Positions 35,990-47,249 of a stretch of DNA of 64,000 bases are shown one piece after another. This DNA is from Bubalus kerabau (Eukaryota; Chordata; Mammalia; Artiodactyla; Bovidae), in assembly GCF_029407905.1 (NCBI RefSeq), contig NC_073626.1, forward strand, positions 106,025,982 to 106,089,981. Reading direction: 5' to 3'. Position numbers and translations under genes: made by a program. The notes beneath the pieces are model-generated. The model did no database searches and was not told where the DNA came from. It saw only the letters and a program-made list of their open reading frames with translations. Position 1 is the first letter of the stretch; each line of letters opens with the position of its first letter.

Positions 35990-36270
35990 TAGATAAGGTA
36001 TACACATCTATATACCTGCATGTACATACACATATCTCTTGTTTTATACACATAGGATTACACTGTGCATATTTTTCTGCAACTTACATTTTCCACTCAA
36101 TTATAGATCTTGAACATCTTTCTCTAACAATACATACAGATTTCTTTTTCCTTTAAAAGCAGCTATTTAGTATGCTATTGTATGAAGGCACCATAATTTA
36201 CTTAGACCCCTATTGAAAGACATTTAGTTTGTTTCTAATTTTTTGTTATTACAAACATTGCCGTGGTGAA
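35990..36270 (-). mobile_element. Probable old L1 fragment
   Basis: 'gaaggcaccataatttactt', 'gacccctattgaaagacatt' and 'attacaaacattgccgtgg' match the reverse complement of an old L1 3' region. Confidence 0.5.
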
Positions 36271-36559
36271 CCTCCAGGAGCAATTTAAATCTTCAGTGTT
36301 TGGCAGAGAATACATCATTCTTTGTGAAACTCCTGCAGCAACGCCACGAAGCCCCAGGGTTCCAGGAAGCACAGTTTGAAAACCAGTAAACAAGATGATC
36401 TTAAATTTCCTTTTCTTTCAATTAAATGAAACTCTTTTAACCTTTAGCGCTTGTTTCGCTCACACATTATTTTGCAGTATCTCCTAACAGTTTGAGTGAG
36501 TAGATATGTTTTGTCTTTCAAACCAGGTTATAATTAGTTTGAGGCTACTGACTGTTTAG

Positions 36560-36645
36560 CATCTTTTCTGCATTCCTTAAAGCCCAGCATACTACTGAGT
36601 GAGGCATAGGAGTGCTCAATAAATATGTGTTGAATGGTACTGAAA
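36560..36645 (+). mobile_element. L2 3'-end fragment
   Basis: 'aaagcccagcatactactga' followed by 'gagtgctcaataaatatgtg' and 'ttgaatgg' is the L2 3' terminus. Confidence 0.55.
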
Positions 36646-36981
36646 GATAATTGGGTTAGTAAGACAGAACACTAAGCTCTACTTCTTTGTCAATTGTACT
36701 TGTCAAATAGTGTGAGCACCTAATAGTTACCCTTAATCTCAGTATGAAGAGCTTCAATGGATGCAGTTTAACTGTCACTCAGGGGAATAAAGGTGAATTG
36801 AGCAATTCCTCCATGTATGCTGTGCATTTCCAGGGTTGCCAGCCATGCGTAACTCTGGAGACAGAAGTTGTATTCTGCATAAATGGAAACTCCTAGAGTT
36901 GTGCTTTAGTTGACTAAATTCACATTTATTTCTCATAAAAGACAACATGTGTCGTGCCCCTTAGAGTTGTACAGGGCATTG

Positions 36982-37180
36982 AAAGTGAAAGCACAAGTCG
37001 CTCAGTCGTGTCTGATTCTTTGCAACCCCATGGACTATACAGTCCGTGAAATTCTCTAGGCCAGAATACTGGAGTGGGTAGCCTTTCCCTTCTCCAGGGG
37101 ATCTTAACAACGCAGGGATCGAACCCAGGTCTCCTGCATTGCAGGCAGATTCTTTACCAACTGAGCTATGAGGGAAGTCT
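36982..37180 (-). mobile_element. Bov-tA SINE, full length, 10-bp TSD
   Basis: It reads the reverse complement from 'gcacaagtcgctcagtcgtg' to 'gagctatgagggaagtct'. 'cagggcattg' flanks it at 36972-36981 and 37181-37190. Confidence 0.96.
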
Positions 37181-37190
37181 CAGGGCATTG

Positions 37191-37864
37191 GTAAGATACA
37201 TAATCCCCCTCTCCGCTGTTCGCAAGAACTCTGTTTCATCCATCATTCTTTCTGTTAACTGAATCTCTAGTTCCTCCCCTACTACTTCCTCTTTGCATAT
37301 AAACATCCTTAAGTCACTTTCATCATCATAGTAGTAGTCATAATAATGATGATGATAATGAGAAATCCCTTGCCTACAATCACTTCTCTTTCACAGGTGA
37401 AGCTTTTTGAAAAAAGAGTCTACACTCCTGTTCTTAAGTTTACAACCATCCCACTGGGTGTTTGTAATTATGTGACTTGATCTGTCTCTGACATGAGCCA
37501 CTATTCACCACCTCAGCTAGAAACTCACTCCTTCCTGTGCTTTTGTGATGGCACTTAACTTCCCAGCCTCTTTCAAGAACTCATCTCTTTCAACCCTCAC
37601 ATCTTGTCTCCTGGAGTTCCAGCTTCTACTGTTATCCTGAGCTTAGTTGCTTTTCAGTTCATTGGCCTTAAGGCAAATAATTGCCTTTAAAACTTGCTCC
37701 TCCTCCTAGGTTCCATATATTTTGAATTCTGTTTTTAAAATTTCACCTTAATTTGATGAATATACTGCCATCTACCCAGATTCCCAGACATGAAAACTTG
37801 GATCCCTCCACCACTCCTAATCCCACTACCAAGAGATGGAACTCTCAATGTATTGTGTCTATCT
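37191..37864. other. Single-copy sequence, no gene seen
   Basis: A short imperfect (ATG/ATA)n run is at 37320-37360. CT-rich parts at 37500-37700 may be remains of an L2. Confidence 0.4.
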
Positions 37865-37877
37865 AGATATAATATTT

Positions 37878-38142
37878 TCGGAGAAGGCAGCGGCACCCCA
37901 CTCCAGTACTCTTGCCTGGAAAATCCCATGGATGGAGGAGCCTGGTGGGCTGCAGTCCATGGGGTCGCTAAGAGTTGGATACGACTGAGCGACTTCACTT
38001 TCACTTTTCACTTTCATGCATTGGAGAAGGAAATGGCAACCCACTCCAGTGTTCTTGCCTGGAGAATTCCAGGGACTGGGGAGCCTGGTGGGCTGCAGTC
38101 TATGGGGTCGCACAGAGTTGGACACGACTGAAGTGACTTAGC
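37878..38142 (+). mobile_element. Bov-A2 SINE, full length, 13-bp TSD
   Basis: It runs from 'cggagaaggcagcggcaccc' to 'gaagtgacttagc'. 'agatataatattt' flanks it at 37865-37877 and 38143-38155. Confidence 0.97.
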
Positions 38143-38227
38143 AGATATAATATTTATGTACAAGCTTATATACATTATAAAGTCATGTCATGCTCAACTT
38201 TCTATTCTTTTTCATTCCTAACATTTA

Positions 38228-38490
38228 ATCAGAAGGCAATGGCACCCCACTCCAGTACTCTTGCCTGGAAAATCCCATGGATGGAGGAGCCTGGAAGGCT
38301 TCAGTCCATGGGGTTGCTAAGAGTCGGATACAACTGAGCGACTTCACTTTCACTTTTCACTTTACTGCATTGGAGAAGGAAATGGCAACCCACTCCAGTG
38401 TTCTTGCCTGAAGAATTCCAGGGACTGGGGAGCCTGGTGGGCTGCCATCTATGGGGTCGCACAGAGTCGGACACGACTGAAATGACTTAG
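38228..38490 (+). mobile_element. Bov-A2 SINE, full length
   Basis: It starts at 'atcagaaggcaatggcaccc' and ends at 'gaaatgacttagtag'. 'taacatttaat' on the left and 'taactcttaat' on the right (9 of 11) may be its TSD. It lies 86 bp from the previous copy in the same direction. Confidence 0.95.
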
Positions 38491-38499
38491 TAGTAACTC

Positions 38500-39365
38500 T
38501 TAATTATATTCAAATCTGTCTATGTCCTCTAAATCTATAGTAATTCTCTAAGCAAACCACTACCCTCCTGAATTATTGCAGCAACCTCCTAACTGGATTC
38601 CTTGCCTCTAGTCTAGCCCTTTTCAATTCACTGTGCCTCAGATGAATTCTCTAAAACATACACCTGCTCAGATCAATCGGATGTGTAATGTTCTAAATAG
38701 TCTCTCACACCATTCAGGATCAAGTCAGAATACCTTTGCTTAATGCAGAAAGCCTTTCTAATCTTGTCCTGTTTATCTCTCAGTTTCATCTCCCACTACC
38801 TCCTTCATTTAATTCTCCCTATGTTTACATTTGTTCTTGGAGTACCATGTCTTGTCCTCCTTTACTTTCCCCATCTTTACTTTCTTCTCTGTAACACCAG
38901 CTTTTGTCACTCTTATAAATCTCCTTCAAGCATCATCTTCAGGAAGCCATCTCAGGTATTGATGCTCATTTGACATCCTCCGTCAGTCTGTGCTCCCACA
39001 AGTCTTGAATATAATTTTCTCTCCCTCCCTCTGCCCCCATGTGCTGAGTCCCTTCAATCGTGACCGACTCCTTGTGACCCTATGGACTGTAGCCCTCGGA
39101 TTCTCCAGGCAAGAGTACTGGAGTGGGTTGCCATTCCTCCTCTAGGGGATCTTCCCAAGGACTGAACCTGTGTCTCTTGTCTCCTGCATTGGCAGGTGGG
39201 TTCTTTACCACTAACACCACCTAGGAGGATTGCCAATGTGTGGGGCAGTCACTGATTCATCTTCCTCTTCCCACTAAATTATAAATCTCAATGTCTTTTT
39301 CTACTTTGTATCTCCAATATTTAGAGCAAGGAGTAAACATTAGTTGGATGACTGAATGAATAAAC
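38500..39365 (+). mobile_element. L2 LINE 3' region, interrupted by a Bov-tA
   Basis: 'attattgcagcaacctccta', 'actggattccttgcctctag', 'cattcaggatcaagtcagaa', 'aatctccttcaagcatc' and, after the Bov-tA, 'aatctcaatgtctttttcta' with 'gactgaatgaataaactg' give the L2 3' region in order. ORF 38743-38973 is part of this relic. Confidence 0.65.
39040..39232 (-). mobile_element. Bov-tA SINE inside an L2
   Basis: It reads the reverse complement from 'tgctgagtcccttcaatcgt' to 'accactaacaccacctagga'. A 16-bp segment of the body is missing near 39095. Confidence 0.93.
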
Positions 39366-41042
39366 TGTATTCTATTGGGGTTATTTTGAGAAAAAAAATG
39401 CCTATTTTTGTTAAATAGGAATATCCAAATCTTGAAAATTTAATACATGAACCTTAATATTTTTTCTTGATTATGAAACTCTAGATGTAATTATAATTTC
39501 TTGCATAATAATTAGTCATACTTTCATAAAAATTAATTTTTAACTCAAACCCTCTCCATTATATTTGTTAGAATAAACATAATCAACAAACTATTTTGTT
39601 CTGGAGAAAAAATGAAGCTGATGTCTATATTTGTTGACGTTTTACAACATTGCCAACTTAGAGTCAATAAAAATGTGCTCAAGAGAAAGTTGAGGGGAGC
39701 AGATCTTATAATACCTTTAAAAAAAATGAAGTGAGAATATTTTCTTTTTCAGTATTTACCTAGTCATCCATATGTCGTTTCGTTCTTGTTTTTCTCTATT
39801 CATGTTTGTCCCTTGAACTCCTTATCTCGCTAATCCCTTCCTCTGAATGCTCTTATTTTATCTCTTGCTCCACTGTTTTCCTCTAGGTCGTCTGTGTCTC
39901 TCTGCTCGCCAGGTCAGGTTCCCCAGGCTTGTCTTGGCCCCCTGACCCCTCCTTCCTCTCCCAGAACTGTGTTTCCCCTGCTTCTCATTTGCCGCCCAGC
40001 AACCTGAACAGAACAATACTGGAAGTGGAACTGGCACTGACAAAAAGGAGAGCAACTGGAAAGAAAACTTTACTCATCAAGAGAGAGGCAAGTATCTGAA
40101 AAATACTTGTGGGAAGGTATTTGCTAAATCCATCTGCTTCTTCAGATGTGGAACTTTCAATATGGCTTCCACTGTTGTGGAGGTGGGCAATAAGCACCTT
40201 CTTCGGCTGGACGACTGGGCAGAGGCGAGGAATTACAGAACTCGGTAACTCAGCCTTGAATAAAATTCAAGACCGTTTCCCCACTTTTTCATGTTCTTTC
40301 TTTCTGAAAGCCCCGTAGCAGGAATTCAAAGGCAAAGTTCTGCTCTCAGCTGTGAGTCATGACTCCCACTAAAGTCAGGAGCTCATATGTATGTATTCAA
40401 AGGAAGTATTGGGCCTTGGGGACCCAGATTCAATAACAACAGTCCAGTCATTTGTTTGCTTATTTGCTTAAACCTTTATAAAAGAAGCACAAGTCCTGCT
40501 GTACCTGAATGCCTTTTTATAATCATTTTTAAAATACACAGTAGAATTTAAATTCCCACAGTAGATCTCCTGCATTATAGCACAAATAATAACAGTCTAT
40601 CTTATCCCATGCCCCTCATCCAGGAGAGAGTCATAGGAAAAGAAGCAGGAATGAATTTCTAACGTGCCAGGCTTTCACTGAGAAAGTTCTGTTTGTATCC
40701 CCAGGGAACTCAGCGCCAGGGACTGAAATTCAGTGTTTCTTATAAACAGCATGGAATACCTAAAGAGCTTTTATTTTTCAGTGCTAGATAGCTGAAGGTA
40801 ACAAGGGCCACATCACTAGCTTTAGGGAAAACAAAGGTAAACAAGCTGGATTTCCACACTCCCCTTCTGGTTTTCTTATCCTTTTCTCCTCATCTTATAG
40901 GTTGTCTTCCCACCAAAAAAGTAAAAAAAAGAACCCAGAATTAAGTCCAATATCAATTCTCTTTGCCATCCTTCTCCCAGAGTGATTCTTTTTTTTTTTT
41001 TTTCTGCTAGTATAGAATCAACATACTTTATTTAGTCAAGAT
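39366..41042. other. Single-copy sequence, no gene seen
   Basis: Includes a moderately GC-rich part at 39850-40080 with no supported exon. Frames at 39858-40318 lack splice support and domains. Confidence 0.4.
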
Positions 41043-41054
41043 AACAACTATATT

Positions 41055-41199
41055 GGGACTCCCCTGGTGGCTCAGTGGTTAAAACTGTGCTTCCAATGCA
41101 AGGGGCACAGGTTCCATCTCTGTGCCTGGGAGATGTCCAGAAACTAAGATTCCTGAATGCAAAGTGAGGGGTGCAGGGAGAAAAAAAAAAAAAAAAGAC
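41055..41199 (+). mobile_element. CHR-type (tRNA-derived) SINE, 12-bp TSD
   Basis: 'gactcccctggtggctcagt', 'gtgcttccaatgcaaggggc', 'acaggttccatctctg' and a 16-A tail give a cetartiodactyl CHR SINE with internal loss. 'aacaactatatt' (41043-41054) and 'aacaattatatt' (41200-41211) flank it. Confidence 0.88.
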
Positions 41200-41211
41200 A
41201 ACAATTATATT

Positions 41212-41910
41212 AGATATTAAAAAAACAGATTATTTTCTCCAAGTTATTATATAAATTTTATACTCTGTCATTATGGTTGTAATGTATTTTTTATTAAAAA
41301 AAACTCACTTCCATTTTGATGGGTTTAAAAGATGTTACATGACAACCATCACAAAAAAATAAAAATACAGAGAAAAATAAAGCAGGCCAGAAAGTCCCTC
41401 TTTCTCCAGTTCTATTTTCCAGGGGTAACCACTAGCAACACTTCCCAAAACACTTATATTTAAATTTTTAAATGTAGAACGAAATGTTGAAGACGTTTAC
41501 TAGGTAGCATATACTATTGTCTCTCTTCCAGACACTTCTCAGTTCCCCAGCCCCGGGAGAGGTTTCTAGAGGGCAGACAGGGGTGTCTTGGCACCTGTGG
41601 CTTATTTAATATCAGCCCTGGAATGTGACACCTTCTCTGCCCAAGTACAGATCTACCTGCTGGCAAATTTCTTCTCTGTAACTTGTCCTGCGCTTCATTT
41701 TACTGCCTGAACACAAGGGGAAATATCTTTCCACACTTCTTAACAGCAACTACTCCTAAGATGCCCAGACACTAGGATTCAGAGTTCATTCTCACTGTGC
41801 CTGTTCTCCTGTTCCTCCTCCCGGCCCCCGGCCCTATTGCCCTGAAACTTGACACTTTGGCTCATATGGTAAAGTTAGGCCTGTGTTTGTTTCTGTATAT
41901 AAAGAGGATT
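41212..41910. other. Single-copy sequence, no gene seen
   Basis: The part 41340-41450 may be a very old L1 3' end. No exon was recognised. Confidence 0.35.
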
Positions 41911-41924
41911 AAACTGACCTAATA

Positions 41925-42679
41925 AAGTGAAGAAGAACTAAAGAGCCTCTTGATGAAAGTGAAAGAGGAGAGTGAAAAAGTTGGCTTAAAGCTCAACATT
42001 CAGAAAACGAAGATCATGGCATCCGGTCTCATCACTTCATGGCAAATAGATGGGGAAACAGTAGAAACAGTGGCTGGCTGACTTTATTTTTCTGGGCTCC
42101 AAGATTGCTGCAGATGGTGATTGGAGCCATAAAATTAAAAGACTCTTACTCCTTGGAAGGAAAGTTATGACCAACCTAGACAGCATATTAAAGAGCAAAG
42201 ACATTACTTTGTCAACAAAGGTCCATCTAGTCAAGGCTATAGTTTTTCCAGTGGTCATGTATGGATGTGAGAGTTGGACTCTAAAGAAAACTGAGCACTG
42301 AAGAATTGATGCTTTTGAACTGTGGTGTTGAAGGAGACTCTTGAGAGTCCCTCGAACTGCAAGGAGATCCAACCAGTCCATCCTAAAGGAGATCAGTCCT
42401 GGATGTTCATTGGAAGGACTGATGTTGAAGCTGAAACTCCAATATTTTGGCCACCTGATGCGAAGAGCTGACTCATTTGAAAAGACCCTGATGCTGGGAA
42501 AGATTGAGGGCAAGAGGAGAAGGGGACGACAGAGAATGAGATGGTTGGATGGCACCACTGACTCAATGGATGTGGGTTTGGGTAGACTCCAGGAGTTGGT
42601 GATGGACAAGGAGGCCTGGTGTGCTGCAGTTCATGGGGTCCCAAAGAGTTGGACCTGACTGAGTGACTGAACTGAAGTG
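41925..42679 (+). mobile_element. BovB LINE, 5'-truncated, 14-bp TSD
   Basis: It starts in the reverse transcriptase gene just after the catalytic motif ('aagtgaagaagaactaaag') and ends at 'gactgaactgaagtg'. 'aaactgacctaata' flanks it perfectly at 41911-41924 and 42680-42693. It carries the subtype with 'gatgcgaagagctgactcat'. The frame is broken by several stops and indels. Confidence 0.97.
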
Positions 42680-42804
42680 AAACTGACCTAATATTAAGTG
42701 ATCAAACAACAAAACTTTGTAAGATTGACATTACTTTATAGGTACTAAAGAATTAAGGAAAAAACAAAACAAAGTAAAACTTAGTAGGATTATGTCTTAG
42801 TAAC

Positions 42805-43567
42805 CCTTATGGCAGAAAGTGAAGAGGAACTAAAAAGCCTCTTGATGAAGGTGAAAGAGGAGAGTGAAAAAGTTGGCTTAAAACTCAATATTCAGAAAAC
42901 TCAGATCATGGCATCTGGTCCTATCACTTCATGGGAAATAGATGGGGAAACAGTGGAAACAGTGTCAGACTTTATTTTGGGGGCTCCAAAATCACTGCAG
43001 ATGGTGACTGAAGCCATGAAATTAAAAGATGCTTACTCCTTGGAAGGAAAGTTATGACCAACCTAGATAGCATATTCAAAGGCAGAGACATTGCTTTGCC
43101 AACAAAGGTCCGTCTAGTTAGGGCTATGGTTTTTCCAGTGGTCATGTATGGATGTGAGAGTTGGACTGTGAAGAAAGCTCAGCACTGAAGAATTGATGCT
43201 TTTGAACTGTGGTATTGGAAAGACTCTTAAGAGTCCCTTGGACTGCAAGGAGATCCAACCAGTCTATTCTGAAGGAGATCAGACCTGGGTGTTCTTTGGA
43301 AGGAATGATGCTAAAGCTGAAACTCCAGTACTTTGGCCACCTCATGCGAAGAGTTGACTCACTGGAAAAGACTCTGATGCTGGGAGGTATTGGGGGCAGG
43401 AGGAGAAGGGGACGACAGAGGATGAGATGGCTGGATGGCATCACTGACTCGATGGACGTGAGTCTGAGTGAACTCCGGGAGTTGGTGATGGACAGGGTGG
43501 CCTGGCGTGCTGCGATTCATGGGGTCGCAAAGAGTCGGACATGACTGAGCAACTGAACTGAACTGAA
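42805..43567 (+). mobile_element. BovB LINE, 5'-truncated, other subtype
   Basis: It starts about 10 bp upstream of the start of the previous copy ('ttatggcagaaagtgaagag') and ends in 'gaactgaactgaac'. It carries the other subtype ('ggaatgatgctaaagctgaa', 'catgcgaagagttgactcac'). No convincing TSD. Confidence 0.96.
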
Positions 43568-43622
43568 CACTATGACATTATTTACTAACCATACTGATTG
43601 ACCACATTGTTGACCTAAAAAA

Positions 43623-44100
43623 ATGCACAACATGAGAGTTGCAAGTTAGGTTTATTTGGGGCAAAATGAGGACTGCAGCCCTGGAGAGAGCACCTCAGAC
43701 AGCTTCTAAAAAACTGCTCCAAAGAGGTAGCGGGTGGGGGAAGGTCAGTATATATGTATATATGATTTTGATGAAGGGAGAATACATGCAATCAAACATA
43801 TATGTTTCCAGAAGCTTTCTGCTAGTCATGAGGAACAGTGGTCACCATGAAGAACTTCGGTGCTTTTCTAGATATGAGGAGATATTAAGACTTGGGGTCA
43901 TAAAATCAGCTCCTGAAAATCCATAACTATCTGAAGACCTGTTTTGCCAGTTTTTCCAGAGCACAGAGTGCCTCATTTCTGCTCTCCACCCTGAGCTCCT
44001 TTCAGGAAGTGTTGAAGATCAGTAGCTGCAGCAGCACGATTTAATCGTTGTAGAAGTAGATGGCAAGTGCCAATTTGTAGTTGACAACGTCATTTAATAT
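43623..44100 (-). mobile_element. Possible solo LTR, unclassified
   Basis: On the minus strand the sequence has an AATAAA signal near the left end ('aggtttatttgggg' on +), a TATATA-rich block at 43749-43765 and boundaries that could start with TG and end with CA. I recall similar ruminant ERV LTRs but cannot name the family. Confidence 0.4.
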
Positions 44101-44496
44101 ATGTTGTCATTCAGTCACCTAATAAGCAATTATTTATTTCCTAATTAATTTAAATTTTGTTGTAAATATAGTTATTTAATTAATTAAGTTTTTAATTGAA
44201 GGATAATTGCCTTACAGAATTTTGTTGTTTTCTGTCATGTATTAGACATTATTTTATGGGTTAAAATAATATCTTCTAGAAACATCATCTTCAATCTTTG
44301 GAATGATTATTGCTTCAAATGAGCTGCCATATTTAAGGTGACACCACACATTTGACCAGTCCTGATGGATTCACTAATAGTCCTTGGACCTAACTACACC
44401 AAAAAGATTCATTCTCTGGGGATTTTTTGGAACGAGAACTAACAGTCGTTAGCTGTGAGCATGAGATCTGAAACCCAAGAACTACTGCCTCTTTTG
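44101..44496. other. Single-copy sequence, no gene seen
   Basis: No supported feature. Confidence 0.4.
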
Positions 44497-44662
44497 TTTC
44501 CCACATTACGATCACCTTGGGAAGCTTTACAAAATGCCCTGGCCCCAACCCCCAGAAATAATAATCAACTTGGTCTGGGGTGGGACCCAGGTGGCAGTAT
44601 TTCTGGAAAACTCCTCAGGTGATTTGAATGTGCAGCTAGTGATGAGAACCACTGAACCAAGA
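44497..44662. mobile_element. MER5A DNA transposon relic (hAT-Charlie)
   Basis: 'acgatcaccttgggaagctt', 'tggccccaacccccagaaat', 'ttggtctggggtgggaccca' and 'gatttgaatgtgcagc' followed by 'gagaaccactga' are the palindromic layout of MER5A. The + frame 44534-44770 overlaps it and is not a gene. Confidence 0.88.
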
Positions 44663-45046
44663 AGCAAAGTTCACCGTGAGGAGGAGCAGAGTCATGACCT
44701 GCAGCAATGCCAGAAAACACACACACAGGCAAAATTTCTTCCCAGGCTTTCTTTCACACGTTTCTGTTGACAAATTCTTTTTTCAATTATCTGAGATATT
44801 CCAGTGTCTTTCCAGTAAATCCTCCTTTTATCCTAAGCTAATTTAAGTTGCATTTGTGTGATTTGCAAACAAAGAAGTCTGTACTAGATCTCTGTTTTTG
44901 TATGCTCAGGCTTAATAGATTTTTACACTTGTAGAAGAGTTTCTCTCCATTCATGTCCTCATTCACTAAGTTATTAAGCAATAATGCCCACAGTATTCCA
45001 AGTTCTGTGCTACTTAGCAGGAATACTAAATCACGTGGACTATGAG
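44663..45046. other. Single-copy sequence, no gene seen
   Basis: No supported feature. Confidence 0.4.
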
Positions 45047-45264
45047 TGTGTGCTGTCGCTCCACTTGTATCTGACTCTTTGCAACCCTATGGACTGTAGC
45101 CCACCAGGCTTCTCTGTCCATGAGATTCTCCAGGCAAGAATACTGGAGTGGGTTGCCATGCCCTCCTCCAGGGGATCTTCCCGACCCAGGGATCAAACCC
45201 GAGTCTCTGATGTCTCTTGCATTGGCCGGTAGGTTCTTGACCACTAGTGCCATCTGGGAAACCC
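45047..45264 (-). mobile_element. Bov-tA SINE, full length
   Basis: It reads the reverse complement from 'gtgtgtgctgtcgctccact' to 'gtgccatctgggaaaccc'. Frames on both strands at 44984-45341 come from it. Confidence 0.94.
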
Positions 45265-45547
45265 AAATACAGCTCCTTTATTTGAGCAGCTTCCACTCCA
45301 GTGAGAGAAATGAGCATATCAGCAGAGAGAAGTAGCAACACAAGAAGTATTACAATAGAAGTATTGACAGATTACTGTTAGGGCACTGAGAAAATGTGTA
45401 ATCTGGTGAAATCATGGAAGCCTTCAAAAAGAAGGTATTATAACTTTAGTGTTGTCTCTGGAGGATTGAATTGATGTCACCTGGTAGACAATGAAAGGTT
45501 GACATGAAAAACTACAAAGCCAAGAGGCCCAGAATTATATAAGAGTG

Positions 45548-45637
45548 AAATCCCATGGACAGAAGAGTCTGGCGGGCTATGGTGCTTGGGGTCGCTTAAA
45601 GGTCAGACACAACTTAGTGACTAAACAACAACAAAAA
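45548..45637 (+). mobile_element. Bov-tA 3' fragment
   Basis: Only the 3' part remains: 'gaaatcccatggacagaaga', 'ggtcagacacaacttagtga', 'ctaaacaacaacaaaaag'. Confidence 0.88.
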
Positions 45638-45901
45638 GCATGCTAGGGAATGAAAGTATTTTTGTGATGACTGGGCTGAAAGGTTATGCTAGGGGTGGGG
45701 GTGGGGGCACAGAGACTCAGACTAGCCCATAGCTGTTTGCACTTATCATGCTAAATATCTGAGATTTTGTCCTGTGTCTACTGCAGCGACATTGGAATTG
45801 TTTAGAGAGAGTAGGGCTTTGACAAGCTTTGCATGCTGGAAAGATTTCTCTGAAGACATGATTGGGCAGAGACCAGACTGTCTGAAAGGAATCAAGTCAA
45901 G

Positions 45902-46175
45902 CTGGTAAGCTGCTAAGTCTCTTCCGTCGTGTCCGACTCTGTGTGACCCCATAGACAGCAGCCCACCAGGCTCCCCCATCCCCGGAATTCTCCAGGCAAG
46001 AACACTGGAGTGGGTTGCCATTAGATTCTCCAATGCATGAAAGTGAAAAGTGAAAGTGAAGTCACTCAGTCGTGCCTGACTCTTAGCGACCCCATGGACT
46101 GCAGCCTACCAGGCTCCTCCGTCCATGGGATTTTCCAGGCAAGAGTACTGGAGTGGGGTGCCATCACCTTCTCTG
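45902..46175 (-). mobile_element. Bov-A2 SINE inside L2, 11-bp TSD
   Basis: Both monomers and the 'gtgaaaagtgaaagtgaagt' linker are present. 'atcaagtcaag' flanks it at 45891-45901 and 46176-46186. Confidence 0.97.
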
Positions 46176-46250
46176 ATCAAGTCAAGAGGCCACTGCAATT
46201 GTCCAGGAGAGAAGTAATGAGACCTTAAGTTAAGACTGATAATGAGAACT

Positions 46251-46911
46251 AGTGAAAAAAAAATTTAGCATGTAGCTTCCCCTGGATATGATAACCAATT
46301 GAGGTCAACTAAAGAGAGCATGTATGTGTGGGGAGTAGTGAGAAAAAAGGATGGGCATGAAACCTGCCAGAAGGTTTACATATTTGGGAACATGGGGATA
46401 TACAGGTAAAAGAAAAGCTGCTTGCAGAGAGAAAAGAAAAGTTATAGAACCAGGAAAGCATGGTGTTGGGAAATTAATATCTCCAATGACTTCTGTGTAG
46501 AGTTTCAGTAGACTGTAATTATCCACCAACAAAGGTTCTTTTTTTTTTTCCTTTAGATATCTCTTGCTCTTGTTCTGTGACTAGTCAGGGGATAGGACTG
46601 ATGAAACACAACCAAGAGTTGCTGTTTTTCTCTGCACCTCCTCGAATTCCTTAGCTGCAGCAAGACCAAATTTATCCCCACTTTGGTACTCTAGCAGACG
46701 GAAACACTGGAGAGAGATGGAGAAGGGAAAGTGAGTGAAGTATACAATTAGATGTTTAGTGTTGGCCCACTTAGCTCTGAGGACAATGGGACAAAATCCG
46801 GGCCAGCTCTGGGCTTTTTGGCAGGTGAACAAGCTGGAGGGAAGGTCTTGCAGAGGAGGCCTGGTGACTCATCAGAGAACGATAGGAATAGGTGGGAGTC
46901 AGCTTGAGAGA
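46251..46911. other. Single-copy sequence, no gene seen
   Basis: No supported feature. Confidence 0.4.
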
Positions 46912-47249
46912 GTCTGGACTGCAAGGAGATCTAATCAGGCCATCCTAAAGGAAATCAGTCCTCAATATTCATTGGAAGGATTGATGCTGAAGCTGAAACT
47001 CCAGTACTTTGGCTACCTGATGCGAAGAATGGACTCATTTGAAAAGACCCTGATCTGGGAAAGATTGAAGGTGGGAGGAGAAGGGGACGACAGAGGATGA
47101 GATGGTTGAATGGCATCACCAACTTGATGAACGTGAGTTTGAGTAAACTCTGGGAGTTGGTGATGGATGGGGAGGCCTGGAATGCTGTAGTCCATGGGGC
47201 CACAAAGAGTCGGACACAACTGAGCAATTGAACTGAACTGAACTGAATA
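46912..47249 (+). mobile_element. BovB LINE 3' end, 5'-truncated
   Basis: It starts at 'gagtctggactgcaaggag' and ends with (ACTGA)n at 47232-47249. It belongs to the subtype with 'ttcattggaaggattgatgc'. Frames 46735-47336 on both strands are derived from it. Confidence 0.95.

Larger units (their letters stand above)
45360..46250 (-). mobile_element. L2 LINE 3' UTR, interrupted twice
   Basis: The reverse complement of the L2 3' UTR is kept across two insertions: 'gaagccttcaaaaagaaggt', 'gagattttgtcctgtgtcta', 'ggctttgacaagctttgc', then after the Bov-A2 'ggccactgcaattgtccagg' and 'agaagtaatgagacc'. Confidence 0.6.

Noticed and set aside
41925..43567. Tandem duplication of a BovB segment
   Set aside because: The two copies differ at subtype-diagnostic sites, and the first has its own perfect TSD, so they are separate insertions.
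45690..45708. G-rich run as a G-quadruplex
   Set aside because: It has only three G runs separated by single T bases and no fourth run nearby. The run at 15432-15450 fails for the same reason.
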